A DNA stretch of 53,492 nucleotides from Sphingopyxis solisilvae (GTDB lineage: Bacteria > Pseudomonadota > Alphaproteobacteria > Sphingomonadales > Sphingomonadaceae): the NCBI RefSeq assembly GCF_015475875.1, contig NZ_JADKYM010000021.1, positions 1 through 53,492 of the forward strand, given 5' to 3'. The notes under the pieces were generated by a model, which saw nothing but the letters and a program-made list of their open reading frames with translations, was not told the origin of the DNA and did not search any database. This document shows, in pieces, positions 17,633 through 27,954 of the stretch (its first letter is position 1; every line of letters starts with the position of its first letter). Position numbers and translations under genes: made by a program.

Positions 17633-18115
17633 TTACAACATCCCCAGCTCCAACCGCGCTTCGTCGCTCATATTCGCGGGCGACCACGGCGGATCCCAGA
17701 CCAGATTGACTTCGGCGTCGCCGACGCCCGGCACCGCGCCGACGCGCAATTCGACCTCGGCGGGCATCGATTCGGCGACGGGGCAATGCGGGGTCGTCAG
17801 CGTCATCGTGACCACCGCATGGCCCTCGTCGATCTCGACATTGTAGATGAGACCCAGATCATAGATATTCACCGGAATTTCGGGGTCGTAGATGTCCTTG
17901 AGCGCATTGACGACAGCTTCGTACAGATCGCCGCCGACGCCGTGCGGATCGACCGCGGCCGGTTTCTCGGCCAGGAAACCGGCGAGGTAGTCGCGCTTGC
18001 GTTCCAGCTTTGCGCTCATCGTTTCCGGCGCGCTTTCCGCGTCCGCAACGCGCGCTTTTGGTGGCGCATCGACGCTCGTAACTTCCTCGACCTTGATCAT
18101 GCGGTCCTCGCTCAT
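17633..18115 (-). CDS. sufT: SUF system MIP18-family assembly protein (SufT/PaaD-like)
   Basis: 160 aa. The C-terminal ~105 residues are a MIP18/DUF59 domain: YDPEIPVNIYDLGLIY near 79-94 and TTPHCPVAESMP with the conserved cysteine. The N-terminal ~50 residues are charged and look like a linker. It supports Fe-S cluster maturation. Its ATG overlaps the sufS stop (ATGA at 18112-18115). The repeat begins 4 bp after its stop. Confidence 0.9.
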   Translation of the reverse strand: MSEDRMIKVEEVTSVDAPPKARVADAESAPETMSAKLERKRDYLAGFLAEKPAAVDPHGVGGDLYEAVVNALKDIYDPEIPVNIYDLGLIYNVEIDEGHAVVTMTLTTPHCPVAESMPAEVELRVGAVPGVGDAEVNLVWDPPWSPANMSDEARLELGML

Positions 18116-19350
18116 CCGAAAATCCTCTCGACGCGGGCGAGGCCGTCGATCAGCGCCGCCACATCGTCGTCATTGTTGTACACGCCGAAACTCGCGCGCG
18201 CGGTCGCGGGGACGCCCAGATGCTCCATCAACGGCTGCGCGCAATGGTGACCGGCGCGGATCGCGACCCCGCCTTCGTCCAAGATAGTGCCGATATCGTG
18301 CGGATGAACCCCTGCCATCGAAAAACTGACGATTCCGGCACTGTTTTCAGGGCCATAGAGAGTGATGCTGTTGCGCCGTGCCAGCGCCTCGCGCAAGCTG
18401 CCGACCAGCGCGCATTCGTGCGCGTGGATCGCCTCGACGCCGACCGCATCGACATAATCGACCGCCGCCGCCAGCCCGATCGCCTCGATAATCGCGGGTG
18501 TGCCCGCCTCGAAGCGGGTAGGGGCGGGTGCGTAGGTGGTCATTTCAAAAGTCACGCGGTCGATCATCGACCCGCCGCCCTGCCACGGCGGCAGCGTGTC
18601 GAGCTTGCCGCTCCACAGAACGCCGATACCGGTGGGGCCGTAAAGCTTGTGGCCCGAAAAGACATAATAGTCGCAGCCGAGCGCCGCGACATCGACGGGC
18701 AGCCGCGGCACCGCCTGACAGCCGTCGATGAGCAGCTCGGCGCCGACGCGATGCGCGAGTTCGGCCGCGCGCGCGACGTCGAGCGGGCTGCCCAGCACGT
18801 TCGAGACATGCGCGAAGGCGACCATCGTGTGTTCGGGGGTCAGCACCTTTTCGGCGGCGTTCAGATCGATGCAGCCGTCGGCGGTCAACGGGCACACGTC
18901 GACCTGCCAGCCCGCAAGCTGCCACGGCACGATATTGCTGTGATGCTCGAGCGTGGAGAGCAACACGCGGCCCTTCTTCGGGTGCGAATAGGCGACGAGG
19001 TTGATCGCCTCGGTCGCGCCCCGCACGAACACGACCTGATCGTCCTTCGCGCCGACAAAGGCCGCGATCCGCCGCCGCGCCGCTTCATAGGCGAGCGTCA
19101 TGTCGGCCGAGCGCGCGTAGACGCCGCGATGCACGGTCGCATAGTCGCGGCCCATGGCGTTGACGGTGGCGTCGATGACGGCGTGCGGCTTCTGCGCCGT
19201 GGCGGCGGTGTCGAGATAGTGCCAGCCGGGGGTGAGGCCCGGAAACTGCCCCCTGATCCCGTTCGTGTCGAGCGAAGTCGAGACACGCTGGCGCCCGGCT
19301 TGACGTCCCTCGACTTCGCTCGGGACGAACGGAGAAGTGAGGCTGCTCAC
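18112..19350 (-). CDS. sufS: Cysteine desulfurase SufS with repeat-encoded N-terminal extension
   Basis: 412 aa, PLP-dependent class V enzyme that releases sulfur from cysteine. The PLP lysine is Lys235 in SGHKLYGPTG, and the persulfide cysteine is Cys370 in RAGHHCAQP. The catalytic fold begins at about residue 31 (IRGQFPGL...YLDTAATAQKP). Residues ~6-30 are translated from an inverted repeat (19260-19331). The start is GTG 19350, which overlaps the sufD stop (GTGA), and no ATG or GTG follows before the fold, so the extension is probably translated. Confidence 0.93.
   Translation of the reverse strand: MSSLTSPFVPSEVEGRQAGRQRVSTSLDTNGIRGQFPGLTPGWHYLDTAATAQKPHAVIDATVNAMGRDYATVHRGVYARSADMTLAYEAARRRIAAFVGAKDDQVVFVRGATEAINLVAYSHPKKGRVLLSTLEHHSNIVPWQLAGWQVDVCPLTADGCIDLNAAEKVLTPEHTMVAFAHVSNVLGSPLDVARAAELAHRVGAELLIDGCQAVPRLPVDVAALGCDYYVFSGHKLYGPTGIGVLWSGKLDTLPPWQGGGSMIDRVTFEMTTYAPAPTRFEAGTPAIIEAIGLAAAVDYVDAVGVEAIHAHECALVGSLREALARRNSITLYGPENSAGIVSFSMAGVHPHDIGTILDEGGVAIRAGHHCAQPLMEHLGVPATARASFGVYNNDDDVAALIDGLARVERIFG
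19260..19331. repeat. Inverted repeat, family E, inside the sufS reading frame
   Basis: Arms of 23 bp at 19260-19282 and 19309-19331 match as reverse complements at 21 of 23 positions; the shared core is CGAGCGAAGTCGAG / CTCGACTTCGCTCG. The 26-bp centre is GC-rich. The unit is 72 bp, a multiple of three, and is read in frame as 24 codons of sufS. Confidence 0.85.
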
Positions 19351-20075
19351 ACCAACTCTCCCAGCTTCGCGAGCGCCAGCTCCTGCAACCGCGCCTCATC
19401 CTCGGCGCCGTCGAACACGCCGGCGACAAACGCCTGCAACATGAGCTTTTTCGCCTCGCCTGGCGGAATCCCGCGCGATTGCAGATAATAGAGCGCCATC
19501 GCGTCCAACTCGCCAATCGCGCACCCATGCGCGCATTTCACATCGTCGGCGTAGATTTCCAGCTCGGGCTTGGCATTGGCGGTCGCGCTGCGATTGAGCA
19601 GCATCGCCTTCACATCCTGCGCGCTGTCGGTTTGCTGCGCATCGCGCGCGACCGCAACTTTGCCGAGGTAGGTGCCCGTCGCGGTCCCGCCGAGCACCGA
19701 GCGCACGACCTGCCGCGACGTCGCACCGGGTTCGGCGTGGGTGACCGTCGTGACGATTTCCAGATTCTGCTCGCCGCCGCCGATCTGCGCCGCGCCGAGC
19801 GTGAAGTCGGCGCCTTCGTGCAGCGTGACCGTGAGTTCGATGCGGCCATAGGCGCCGCCGATGTTGAGGATATGCAACGCGGCGACCGCACCTTTGCCGA
19901 GCACCAGCTCGATCTGGTGGATCGCGCCTGCATCCTGCACAATCGCGCGGCGGAAATCTCCGCGCGCGGGCACAACGATGCTCTCGGGCGCGGGCAGCGG
20001 CCACGCCGCGGTCACCGCGTCGATGTTGCTATAGCGCCACGCTTCGTCGCGACGCGAGGGCAGAGGCGCGGCCAT
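19347..20075 (-). CDS. sufD: Fe-S cluster assembly scaffold subunit SufD (short form)
   Basis: 242 aa, shorter than the ~420 aa of enterobacterial SufD, as expected for the compact alphaproteobacterial form. It begins with RRDEAWRYSNIDAV, the SufD entry motif. The beta-helix core includes AVARDAQQTDSAQDVKAMLLNRSA and KCAHGCAIGELDAMALYYLQSRGI, and it ends in LQAFVAGVFD. It partners SufB and SufC. The ATG overlaps the upstream stop by one base (TGATG) and its own stop overlaps the sufS GTG. Confidence 0.92.
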   Translation of the reverse strand: MAAPLPSRRDEAWRYSNIDAVTAAWPLPAPESIVVPARGDFRRAIVQDAGAIHQIELVLGKGAVAALHILNIGGAYGRIELTVTLHEGADFTLGAAQIGGGEQNLEIVTTVTHAEPGATSRQVVRSVLGGTATGTYLGKVAVARDAQQTDSAQDVKAMLLNRSATANAKPELEIYADDVKCAHGCAIGELDAMALYYLQSRGIPPGEAKKLMLQAFVAGVFDGAEDEARLQELALAKLGELV

Positions 20076-20460
20076 CACTCTGCTGCCCGACGTTGTTCGA
20101 GCCAGGCAGCAACAAGAATATGGGCTCTCTCTTCGGCACACTCATTGACCTGAAGTCCGACAAGGTCCCCACGGCGGGCGCGTTCAGCCTTGGAAATCTT
20201 GCGATCTTTCAGGGAGTCAACTTCGGCCCGGACATCTGGCGTGGTGCAAAAGATCATGGCGTCGCAACCGAGCTTGTCCACCATAGCGTTTTTGGTCGAT
20301 TTCGTCGTCTTGCAGGTGACCACATCGCCATTCCATTTCACTGAACCGCGCCACTCGGTCATCTTGCGGGCAATCACGACAATATCGTCCTCGAGCGCGT
20401 CCGCTCGTGCGGTGTCCGCGACGGCGGGCTGCGGGGCGATCAGGAAAAATGCCGCCAGCA

Positions 20461-20461
<1 letters not shown>
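20075..20461 (-). CDS. Small secreted four-cysteine protein within the suf operon
   Basis: 128 aa. A signal peptide (about residues 1-15, cut near AVAD) predicts export to the periplasm. Four cysteines (50, 66, 72, 108) could form two disulfides; the segment IVVIARKMTEWRGSVKW opens the mature protein. I do not recognise the family. It sits between sufC and sufD with one-base TGATG overlaps on both sides, so it is translated with the machinery yet ends up in another compartment. A GTG at 20464 is an alternative start. Confidence 0.72.
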
Positions 20462-21190
<729 letters not shown>

Positions 21191-21204
<14 letters not shown>

Positions 21205-21429
21205 TATAGATCCGCAATAACTCAGGGTGTTGCTTTAGGTGGCGTGCGAGCCGCACGTCGCGAAGGCGTTTCAACAGTCGGTGAATATAGAAGAACGCGA
21301 GCAATGCGCCGACCGAGGCAGCTGTCGGATTATCCCGAGTGAAGCCGAGATAGCTGCCCGAGGAGCAGAGCAGGAGCATGAATAATGCAAACCAGAACTC
21401 GCTTCCGAGGTTTTCGGGCAAATCGTTGC

Positions 21430-21433
<4 letters not shown>
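21191..21433 (-). CDS. Small membrane protein between sufB and sufC
   Basis: 80 aa from GTG 21433, which overlaps the sufB stop (GTGA). Two hydrophobic spans (about residues 14-31 and 39-52) are followed by a basic tail [19 protein letters not shown], which should lie in the cytoplasm. The family is not recognised. Its 3' end overlaps sufC by 14 bp. Given the overlaps it is surely co-translated with suf; a role in membrane placement of the assembly complex is conceivable but not shown. Confidence 0.65.
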
Positions 21434-22913
<1,480 letters not shown>

Positions 22914-22917
<4 letters not shown>

Positions 22918-23423
22918 GCTTCTATCCTCCCCTCCCGTTTGCGGGAGGGGTTGGGGGAGGGAATGTTCATTGGGTGAGCGACCTCTACAGGCCCTCCCCA
23001 AACCCCTCCCGCAGGCGGGAGGGGCTTACTAAGGCTCGCCAAACTGATCCCTGCCAGAGCCCCGCGCACCGCGCCGTTCACGACGCCCCAGTGCGGCTGC
23101 ACCTTGCAGCTGCCCTCGAGCGAGCAATCATGGCGCCCCTCGGCAACGCAAGAGGTGAGGGCGATCGGGCCTTCGACCGCCTCGATGATGTCGGCAACGC
23201 TGATCGCTGCCGCGGGCCGCGCGAGCCGTACGCCGCCGCCGCTGCCGCGCGAGGCGACGAGGAGTCCGGCGCGGGCGAGGCCGCTCACCAGCTTTTGCGC
23301 GGTCGGTCCGGGAATGCCCGTCTGTTCGGCGAGCATGCCCGCGTGAATCGGCACCGACCCGCACTGGCGGGCAGCGGCGCTCATCAGCACCACGGCATAA
23401 TCGGCAAGGTTGGACAGGCGCAT
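22914..23423 (-). CDS. Rrf2-family regulator of the suf operon, with repeat-encoded C-terminal tail
   Basis: 169 aa. A winged-helix domain occupies residues ~1-85 ([37 protein letters not shown]). Cys92, Cys100 and Cys106 would ligate an Fe-S cluster as in IscR/SufR-type regulators. Residues ~133-167 are a translation of the palindromic repeat at 22926-23025, and the stop overlaps sufB. As first gene of the operon behind a palindrome at the predicted transcription start, it probably autoregulates suf in response to Fe-S status. Confidence 0.92.
22926..23025. repeat. Palindromic repeat, family D-like, inside the 3' end of the Rrf2 gene
   Basis: Hairpins CCCCTCCC-GTTT-GCGGGAGGGG on the left and CCCCTCCC-GCAG-GCGGGAGGGG on the right are mirrored around a 30-bp centre, with GGTTGGGGGAGGG and CCCTCCCCAAACC as further inverted pairs. 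The whole unit is open in the regulator's frame. Confidence 0.78.
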
Positions 23424-23446
23424 AAGATTGCGAACGATTCTTAACT

Positions 23447-23493
23447 GGAGTAAATTACTCCACTTATATAGGCGAAGCCGTCCCACGGTGCAA
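23447..23493 (-). promoter_or_regulatory. suf promoter and overlapping palindromic operator
   Basis: On the leftward strand TTGCAC (23493-23488) is followed after exactly 17 bp by TATATA (23470-23465). The predicted start point, near 23458, falls inside GGAGTAAATTACTCC (23447-23461), whose 7-base arms are perfect. An operator over the start point suggests repression, most simply by the Rrf2 protein encoded 24 bp downstream. Binding is inferred. Confidence 0.6.
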
Positions 23494-23520
23494 CCAACCG
23501 GCCTTTGCCGGGCACCAAGA

Positions 23521-23560
23521 AAAAAAAAGGCACCCATCTGGCCGGGGCCAAATGAGTGCC
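23521..23560 (-). terminator. Strong intrinsic terminator of the candidate small RNA
   Basis: Arms at 23560-23546 and 23543-23529 (leftward) pair over 15 bases, including two G-U pairs, and run straight into eight U residues (A8 at 23521-23528 on the given strand). It precedes the suf promoter, so it also insulates suf from upstream transcription. Confidence 0.82.
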
Positions 23561-23634
23561 GAGATGAAGGTCTCAGTCCTCGTCAGAGGATGAGCTCTTC
23601 TGGGTCGCAAGGGGGAATTATGCCGACGCGCTGA
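23521..23634 (-). ncRNA. Candidate small RNA upstream of the suf promoter
   Basis: A good -10 box TACAAT lies at 23646-23641 on the leftward strand (no clear -35). A strong intrinsic terminator ends at 23521, giving a ~115-nt transcript. No convincing reading frame or ribosome binding site is present. The body holds CU-rich, Shine-Dalgarno-complementary stretches (CCCCCUU, AUCCUCU, and CCUUC within the GAGA-CCUUCA-UCUC hairpin), a style common in alphaproteobacterial trans-acting RNAs. The identity is not matched to any known family. Confidence 0.5.
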
Positions 23635-23722
23635 TTCGCGATTGTACGGAAACGCCAAAAACGGCCTAGTTCACATTTTGATGGTTAACGGGGCGTGGGC
23701 TCGGATTCACTCCCGATTCAAT

Positions 23723-23798
23723 CGTCATTGCGAGCGCAGCGAAGCAATCCAGAGCGTTTTACGCAACTCTGGATTGCTTCGCTGCGCTCGCAATGACG
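23723..23798. repeat. Palindromic repeat, family B (copy 1)
   Basis: Near-perfect inverted repeat with arms beginning CGTCATTGCGAGCGCAGCG and ending in the reverse complement; the core CAATCCAGAG / CTCTGGATTG closes on a ~14-nt loop. Copies are at 29667-29749 and 53420-53492. It lies just beyond the stop of the leftward AraC gene. The rest of 23424-23816 holds the suf promoter, the candidate RNA and no gene. Confidence 0.9.
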
Positions 23799-23816
23799 AT
23801 GTTGAGACTTGGAAGC

Positions 23817-24704
23817 CTATGTTTCGGACACCATCGGGCCGACCTTGCCGGCCAGTTGCTTGCGGCCCTTGGTCGTCGCCTGCGTATAATGGGTCGGCTT
23901 GCTCAGCTGGCCCGGGGTGGCACCGGCAAAGCGCTTGATCTCGCGGATCAGATGCGACTGGTCGTAAAAGGCGTCGCCGAGCTGCGCCGAATCGAGCCCT
24001 TCGCCGCGCGCGAGCGCCGACGCGGCGCGCACGGCGCGATATTTGCGCGCCAGCATCCGCGGCGACAGGCCGTAATAATGTTTGGTCATGCGCTCGACCG
24101 AGCGGATCGACATGCCGGTGGCGTCGACCAGATCGGCGACCTGCGGCGAGGGCGAGGCGGTCAGCCATTCGTCGACGGTGCGGATGAACCACAGCGGCGC
24201 CGCTTCGCCGCGCGTCAGCACCTCGCGCGCGAAATTATTGCCGATCACCAGCCGCGCGTCGATATCGGGTGCCTGTTCCAGCGCCGCCGCAACCTCCTCG
24301 ATCCACGGCCCGAAGCGCTGAACCGCATCGATCGCACGGTCGGTCAGCTTTTCGGCATCGTCGCCCATCAACGCCGCCCAGCCCGCGGGCAGCAGGCCGA
24401 ACCCGAACAATTGTGCGGGACAATTGCTGATCGCGCGTACCCGCCCGCTGGTCGGACCGATGATGATCGCCCGCGATACCGGGGCGGTGTGGCCATCGGC
24501 AAAGATATATTCGCCGTCGGCGTTCGTCACGAAGCGGAACTGCGGCCGGTCGGCGCGTTCATATTCGTCGAATTTCGGCAGGTTGAGCCGCGCGAAATAG
24601 AAGCTCGACACCATGTCCGCCAGATCGGGATCGGGCGGGAAATAGTGCAATTCGAACGGCGCGCTGCCGTCCGCGTCCAAACGCGAGGATGAAGCTTCTG
24701 ACAT
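23817..24704 (-). CDS. AraC-family transcriptional regulator
   Basis: 295 aa. The N-terminal half (to ~180) resembles the sensor part of AraC regulators with FELHYFPPDPDLADMVSSFYF and SRAIIIGPTSGRVRAI. The C-terminal helix-turn-helix pair is at ~190-280: VADLVDATGMSIRSVERMTKHYYGLSPRMLARKYRAVRAA and LGDAFYDQSHLIREIKRFAGATPGQL. The tail is basic. It is monocistronic, with its own promoter candidate and palindrome B1 after the stop. Targets unknown. Confidence 0.88.
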   Translation of the reverse strand: MSEASSSRLDADGSAPFELHYFPPDPDLADMVSSFYFARLNLPKFDEYERADRPQFRFVTNADGEYIFADGHTAPVSRAIIIGPTSGRVRAISNCPAQLFGFGLLPAGWAALMGDDAEKLTDRAIDAVQRFGPWIEEVAAALEQAPDIDARLVIGNNFAREVLTRGEAAPLWFIRTVDEWLTASPSPQVADLVDATGMSIRSVERMTKHYYGLSPRMLARKYRAVRAASALARGEGLDSAQLGDAFYDQSHLIREIKRFAGATPGQLSKPTHYTQATTKGRKQLAGKVGPMVSET

Positions 24705-24757
24705 GACGAACCCAGACCATGGCGACCTTTCCCTGGCCGCTTTGTTATCTGGAGCAA

Positions 24758-24786
24758 ATCATTTGCATTTCTTCCCTGCGCGTCAA
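24758..24786 (-). promoter_or_regulatory. Possible promoter of the AraC gene
   Basis: On the leftward strand TTGACG (24786-24781) and AATGAT (24763-24758) are separated by 17 bp, about 55 bp before the start codon. The -35 is good and the -10 weak. The surrounding stretch is AT-rich compared with its neighbours. Confidence 0.35.
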
Positions 24787-24806
24787 GTGCGAAGTTTGTT
24801 ATTATA

Positions 24807-26609
24807 TTACGTTCGCGATGCGGCGATCCATGCGTCGACGCGCCGTTCCAGTATGTCGAGCGGCACCGGCCCCGATTCGAGCACGACGTCGTGAAAGGCG
24901 CGATAGTCGAAGCGCTCACCCATCGCGGCTTGAGCGCGGCCGCGCAGTTCCATTATCTTGAGCTTGCCGACGGTGTATGCGGTCGCCTGGCCCGGATAGA
25001 CGATATAGCGTTCGATCGCCTTTTCGATGTCGCCGTCGGGGTTGGGAGTATTGTCCTTCAGATATTGGATCGCGCGTTCGCGGCTCCAGCGCTTGTCGTG
25101 AATGCCGGTGTCGACCACGAGGCGGCAGGCGCGCCACAGCTCCATGCCGAGCCGGCCGAAATCGCTGTAGGGATCGGTGTAAAAGCCCATGTCCTTGCCG
25201 AGCTCCTCCGAATAGAGTCCCCAGCCTTCGGTATAAGCGGTGAAACCGCCGAAGCGCCGGAAGGGCGGCAGGCCGGTCAGCTCGGTCTGCACCGCGCGTT
25301 GCAGGTGGTGACCGGGGACGCCTTCATGATAGGCGAGCGCTTCCAGTTCGGTCTTGGGCATGTCGCGCAGGTCGTAGAGGTTGACATAATAGGTACCGGG
25401 TCGCGATCCGTCGGGGGAGGGCGACTGGTAGAAGGCCTTGCCCGCCGATTTCTCGCGGAACGCCTCGACCGCCTTCACCTGCAGCGCGGCCTTGGGGAGG
25501 GTGTTGAAAAAGGCGGGCAGGCGCGCTTCCATCGCCTTGGTGCGCTGGTCGACTTCGGCGAGATAGGCCTCGCGCGTCGTGTGATAATATTGCGGGCTGG
25601 TGCGCAGATGTTCGAAGAATTGCCGCAGCGTGCCCTTGAAGCCGACCTTGGCCATGATCGCCTTCATCTCGCCGTGGATGCGCGCGACTTCCGAGAGACC
25701 GAGGTCGTGGATCTCGGTCGCGGTCATGTCGGTGGTCGTGTAGCTCGCGAGCAGCGCCTCGTAATAGGCCTTGCCGTCGGGCAGCCGCCAGACGCCGTCC
25801 TGCGTCGGCGCGTTCGCCTGCTGGCGCTTCATTTCGGTCAGCAGGCGCCCATAGGCGGGACCGGCGCTGTCGTTCCATGCGGCTTTCGCCGCGTTGGTCA
25901 GCCGCGCCTTTTCGGCCGCGTCGATTTCCAGCTTGCCGACCTTGCCGACAAAATCCTCGATCACCGCATTGTTCGGCGCTTGCAGGTTACCGATGTCGGA
26001 GATCAGATAGGCATAGACCCATTTGGGCGGCTGAACGCCGTTGGCGGCGCGCTTCACCGATTCGGCGGACAGCGCGTCGAGCACGGGGCCGAGCCCGCGG
26101 ATGCGCGCAACATAGGCCTCGGCCTCGGCGACACTGGCGACGCGGTGGATGTTGATCAGGAAGGCGGGGAGCTGGCTTTGCGGCCCGTTCATCTGGTCGA
26201 ACACATAGCCATGGTTGCGAAACGGAAACAGCCGTTCGGCGCGCGCCGCCTGCGCGTTGAACAGCTCGAACGACAGCGCCTCGTCGGCCGACAGCGTGGC
26301 CGGGTCAAAGCTGCCGCGCATTGCCGCGGCGGTCGCTTGTTGCAATTTGTGGTTTGCGACTGCCGCCTCTTCGCCGACGTCGTTCCAGCGGCCATAATCG
26401 CCGTCGCGAATCCCGCGATACGCCTTGCCCTGCGGGCTGAGTGACAGTTGCGCGGCGTCATAATTGTCGAAAAACTGCGCGAGATTCGCACCGGCCGGCA
26501 CGGGTGTAACGGTGGCGGGCGCTTCCTGCATCGTCGCGGGCGCGCAGCCCGCCAAGGCTAACAGCGCGAGGCCGGTGGACAGGCGAGCGATAATTGGAAA
26601 CTGCGACAC
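24807..26609 (-). CDS. DUF885-family lipoprotein, putative metallopeptidase
   Basis: 600 aa from GTG 26609, which is preceded by GGGAGAAATTC. A lipoprotein signal with lipobox LAGC22 anchors it to a membrane facing the periplasm. The DUF885 core has the zinc-site-like motif YHEGVPGHHLQ and, ~30 residues later, FTAYTEGWGLYSEELG, the expected second ligand region. Peptide or ester hydrolysis is likely; the exact substrate is not known. The frame continues upstream past pyrD's start but that part has no signal-like character. It is divergent from pyrD with ~94 bp between starts. Confidence 0.87.
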   Translation of the reverse strand: MSQFPIIARLSTGLALLALAGCAPATMQEAPATVTPVPAGANLAQFFDNYDAAQLSLSPQGKAYRGIRDGDYGRWNDVGEEAAVANHKLQQATAAAMRGSFDPATLSADEALSFELFNAQAARAERLFPFRNHGYVFDQMNGPQSQLPAFLINIHRVASVAEAEAYVARIRGLGPVLDALSAESVKRAANGVQPPKWVYAYLISDIGNLQAPNNAVIEDFVGKVGKLEIDAAEKARLTNAAKAAWNDSAGPAYGRLLTEMKRQQANAPTQDGVWRLPDGKAYYEALLASYTTTDMTATEIHDLGLSEVARIHGEMKAIMAKVGFKGTLRQFFEHLRTSPQYYHTTREAYLAEVDQRTKAMEARLPAFFNTLPKAALQVKAVEAFREKSAGKAFYQSPSPDGSRPGTYYVNLYDLRDMPKTELEALAYHEGVPGHHLQRAVQTELTGLPPFRRFGGFTAYTEGWGLYSEELGKDMGFYTDPYSDFGRLGMELWRACRLVVDTGIHDKRWSRERAIQYLKDNTPNPDGDIEKAIERYIVYPGQATAYTVGKLKIMELRGRAQAAMGERFDYRAFHDVVLESGPVPLDILERRVDAWIAASRT

Positions 26610-26703
26610 GAATTTCTCCCGGTTTTTCCGATGGATTTTTGGCGATACCCAACAGGTTGAGGCGGGGCTTGCCATAGCCGCGCGGGACGCGCAATGGCGG
26701 GCC

Positions 26704-27774
26704 ATGTCGATCTTTGCCTCCGCCGCCGATGCCGCCTACGCGCTGGTCCGCCCGATCGTTCACGCCACCGATGGCGAGGCGGCGCACAATCTGACGCTCG
26801 GCGCGCTCGAGCCACTGCCGCGGGCGCGCCGCGCGCTGACCAGCCCGATACTGGCGACCGAATTTGCCGGGCTGAATTTTCCCAATCCGGTCGGTCTGGC
26901 GCCAGGCTTCGACAAAGACGCGCGCGTTGCCCACGCAATGCCGCATTTCGGCTTCGGTTTTGTCGAGGTTGGCACGCTGACCCCGCTGCCGCAGGACGGC
27001 AACCCTCGACCGCGGCTGTTCAGGTTGGTCGAGGACGGCGCGATCATCAATCGTATGGGATTCAACAATGGTGGGCAGGAGAAGGCCGCCGATCGCATCG
27101 CGTGCCTGCGCCGCCACGGACTGCCGGTCCCGCTGGGCATCAATATCGGCGCCAACAAGGACAGCGCCGATCGCATCGCGGATTATGCCAAGGGGACTGC
27201 GGCGATGGCGCCGCTCGCCGATTATCTGACCGTCAACATCAGCTCGCCGAATACCCCGGGGTTGCGTGCGTTGCAGGACAAGGGAGCGCTCGAAGCCCTG
27301 CTCGACGGCGTCGCCGCGACGCAGCCCGTTGGTGCGGCCAAGCCGGTGCTCCTGAAAGTCGCGCCCGACCTCGAACCCGCCGACATCGACGATATTGTCG
27401 CGGTGGCGATCGACAAAGGTCTGGCGGCGGTCATCGTGTCGAACACCACGATCACCCGTCCGGCGCTGGTATCGCGCCATGCGGCGGAGGCGGGCGGCCT
27501 GTCGGGCGCGCCGCTCGCCGATCTGGCGCTCCAGCGGGTCCGCGATTTCCATCTCGCCAGCGGCGGCAAAGTGCCGCTGGTCGCCGCGGGCGGGATTGCT
27601 TCGGCTGAGCAAGCATGGGAGCGCATCCGGGCGGGCGCGAGCCTCGTGCAGATATATTCGGCGATGGTCTATTCGGGACCGGGTCTTGCCGCGCGCATCG
27701 CGCAAGGGCTCGAAAAGCTGACAGTGCGCGATGGGTTTGCGCGGGTGAGCGACGCGGTGGGAGTAGGCGAATAA
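26704..27774 (+). CDS. pyrD: Dihydroorotate dehydrogenase (quinone), class 2
   Basis: 356 aa. Oxidises dihydroorotate to orotate in pyrimidine synthesis, passing electrons to quinone at the inner membrane. The N-terminal helix (ALVRPIVHATDGEAAHNLTL) is the membrane-facing part of class 2 enzymes. NFPNPVGLAPGFDKDA, GFVEVGTLTPLPQDGNPRPRLFRL, the catalytic serine in NISSPNTPGLR and AAGGIASAEQAWERIRAGASLVQIYSAM are all in place. ATG 26704 is the first in-frame start that fits the family length. Confidence 0.96.
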   Translation: MSIFASAADAAYALVRPIVHATDGEAAHNLTLGALEPLPRARRALTSPILATEFAGLNFPNPVGLAPGFDKDARVAHAMPHFGFGFVEVGTLTPLPQDGNPRPRLFRLVEDGAIINRMGFNNGGQEKAADRIACLRRHGLPVPLGINIGANKDSADRIADYAKGTAAMAPLADYLTVNISSPNTPGLRALQDKGALEALLDGVAATQPVGAAKPVLLKVAPDLEPADIDDIVAVAIDKGLAAVIVSNTTITRPALVSRHAAEAGGLSGAPLADLALQRVRDFHLASGGKVPLVAAGGIASAEQAWERIRAGASLVQIYSAMVYSGPGLAARIAQGLEKLTVRDGFARVSDAVGVGE

Positions 27775-27909
27775 ATCCTCCCTGCGGCGAAGCCGTGGGG
27801 AGGGGACCGCCCGCGAAGCGGGTGGTGGAGGGGCAGCGACGGTGCGTTAAAAGCCCCTCCGTCAGCGCTTCGCGCTGCCACCTCCCCATCGCTACGCGAC
27901 AGGGAGGAT
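27775..27909. repeat. Palindromic repeat, family A (copy 2)
   Basis: Starts with the base after the pyrD stop (ATCCTCCC) and ends AGGGAGGAT. The inner hairpin at 27806-27826 has stem GCCCGC/GCGGGT around GAA; a second hairpin contains CAGCGCTTCGCGCTG. It may end the pyrD transcript as a structured 3' element, although no U tract follows. Confidence 0.87.
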
Positions 27910-27954
27910 CGGTTAGGCTTGCACTCCCCCCAACCCCGCGCCAATGTCGCCGCC

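Noticed and set aside
23464..23658. 64-codon leftward frame covering the candidate small RNA
   Set aside because: It runs through a strong terminator and the suf promoter, and lacks a ribosome binding site.
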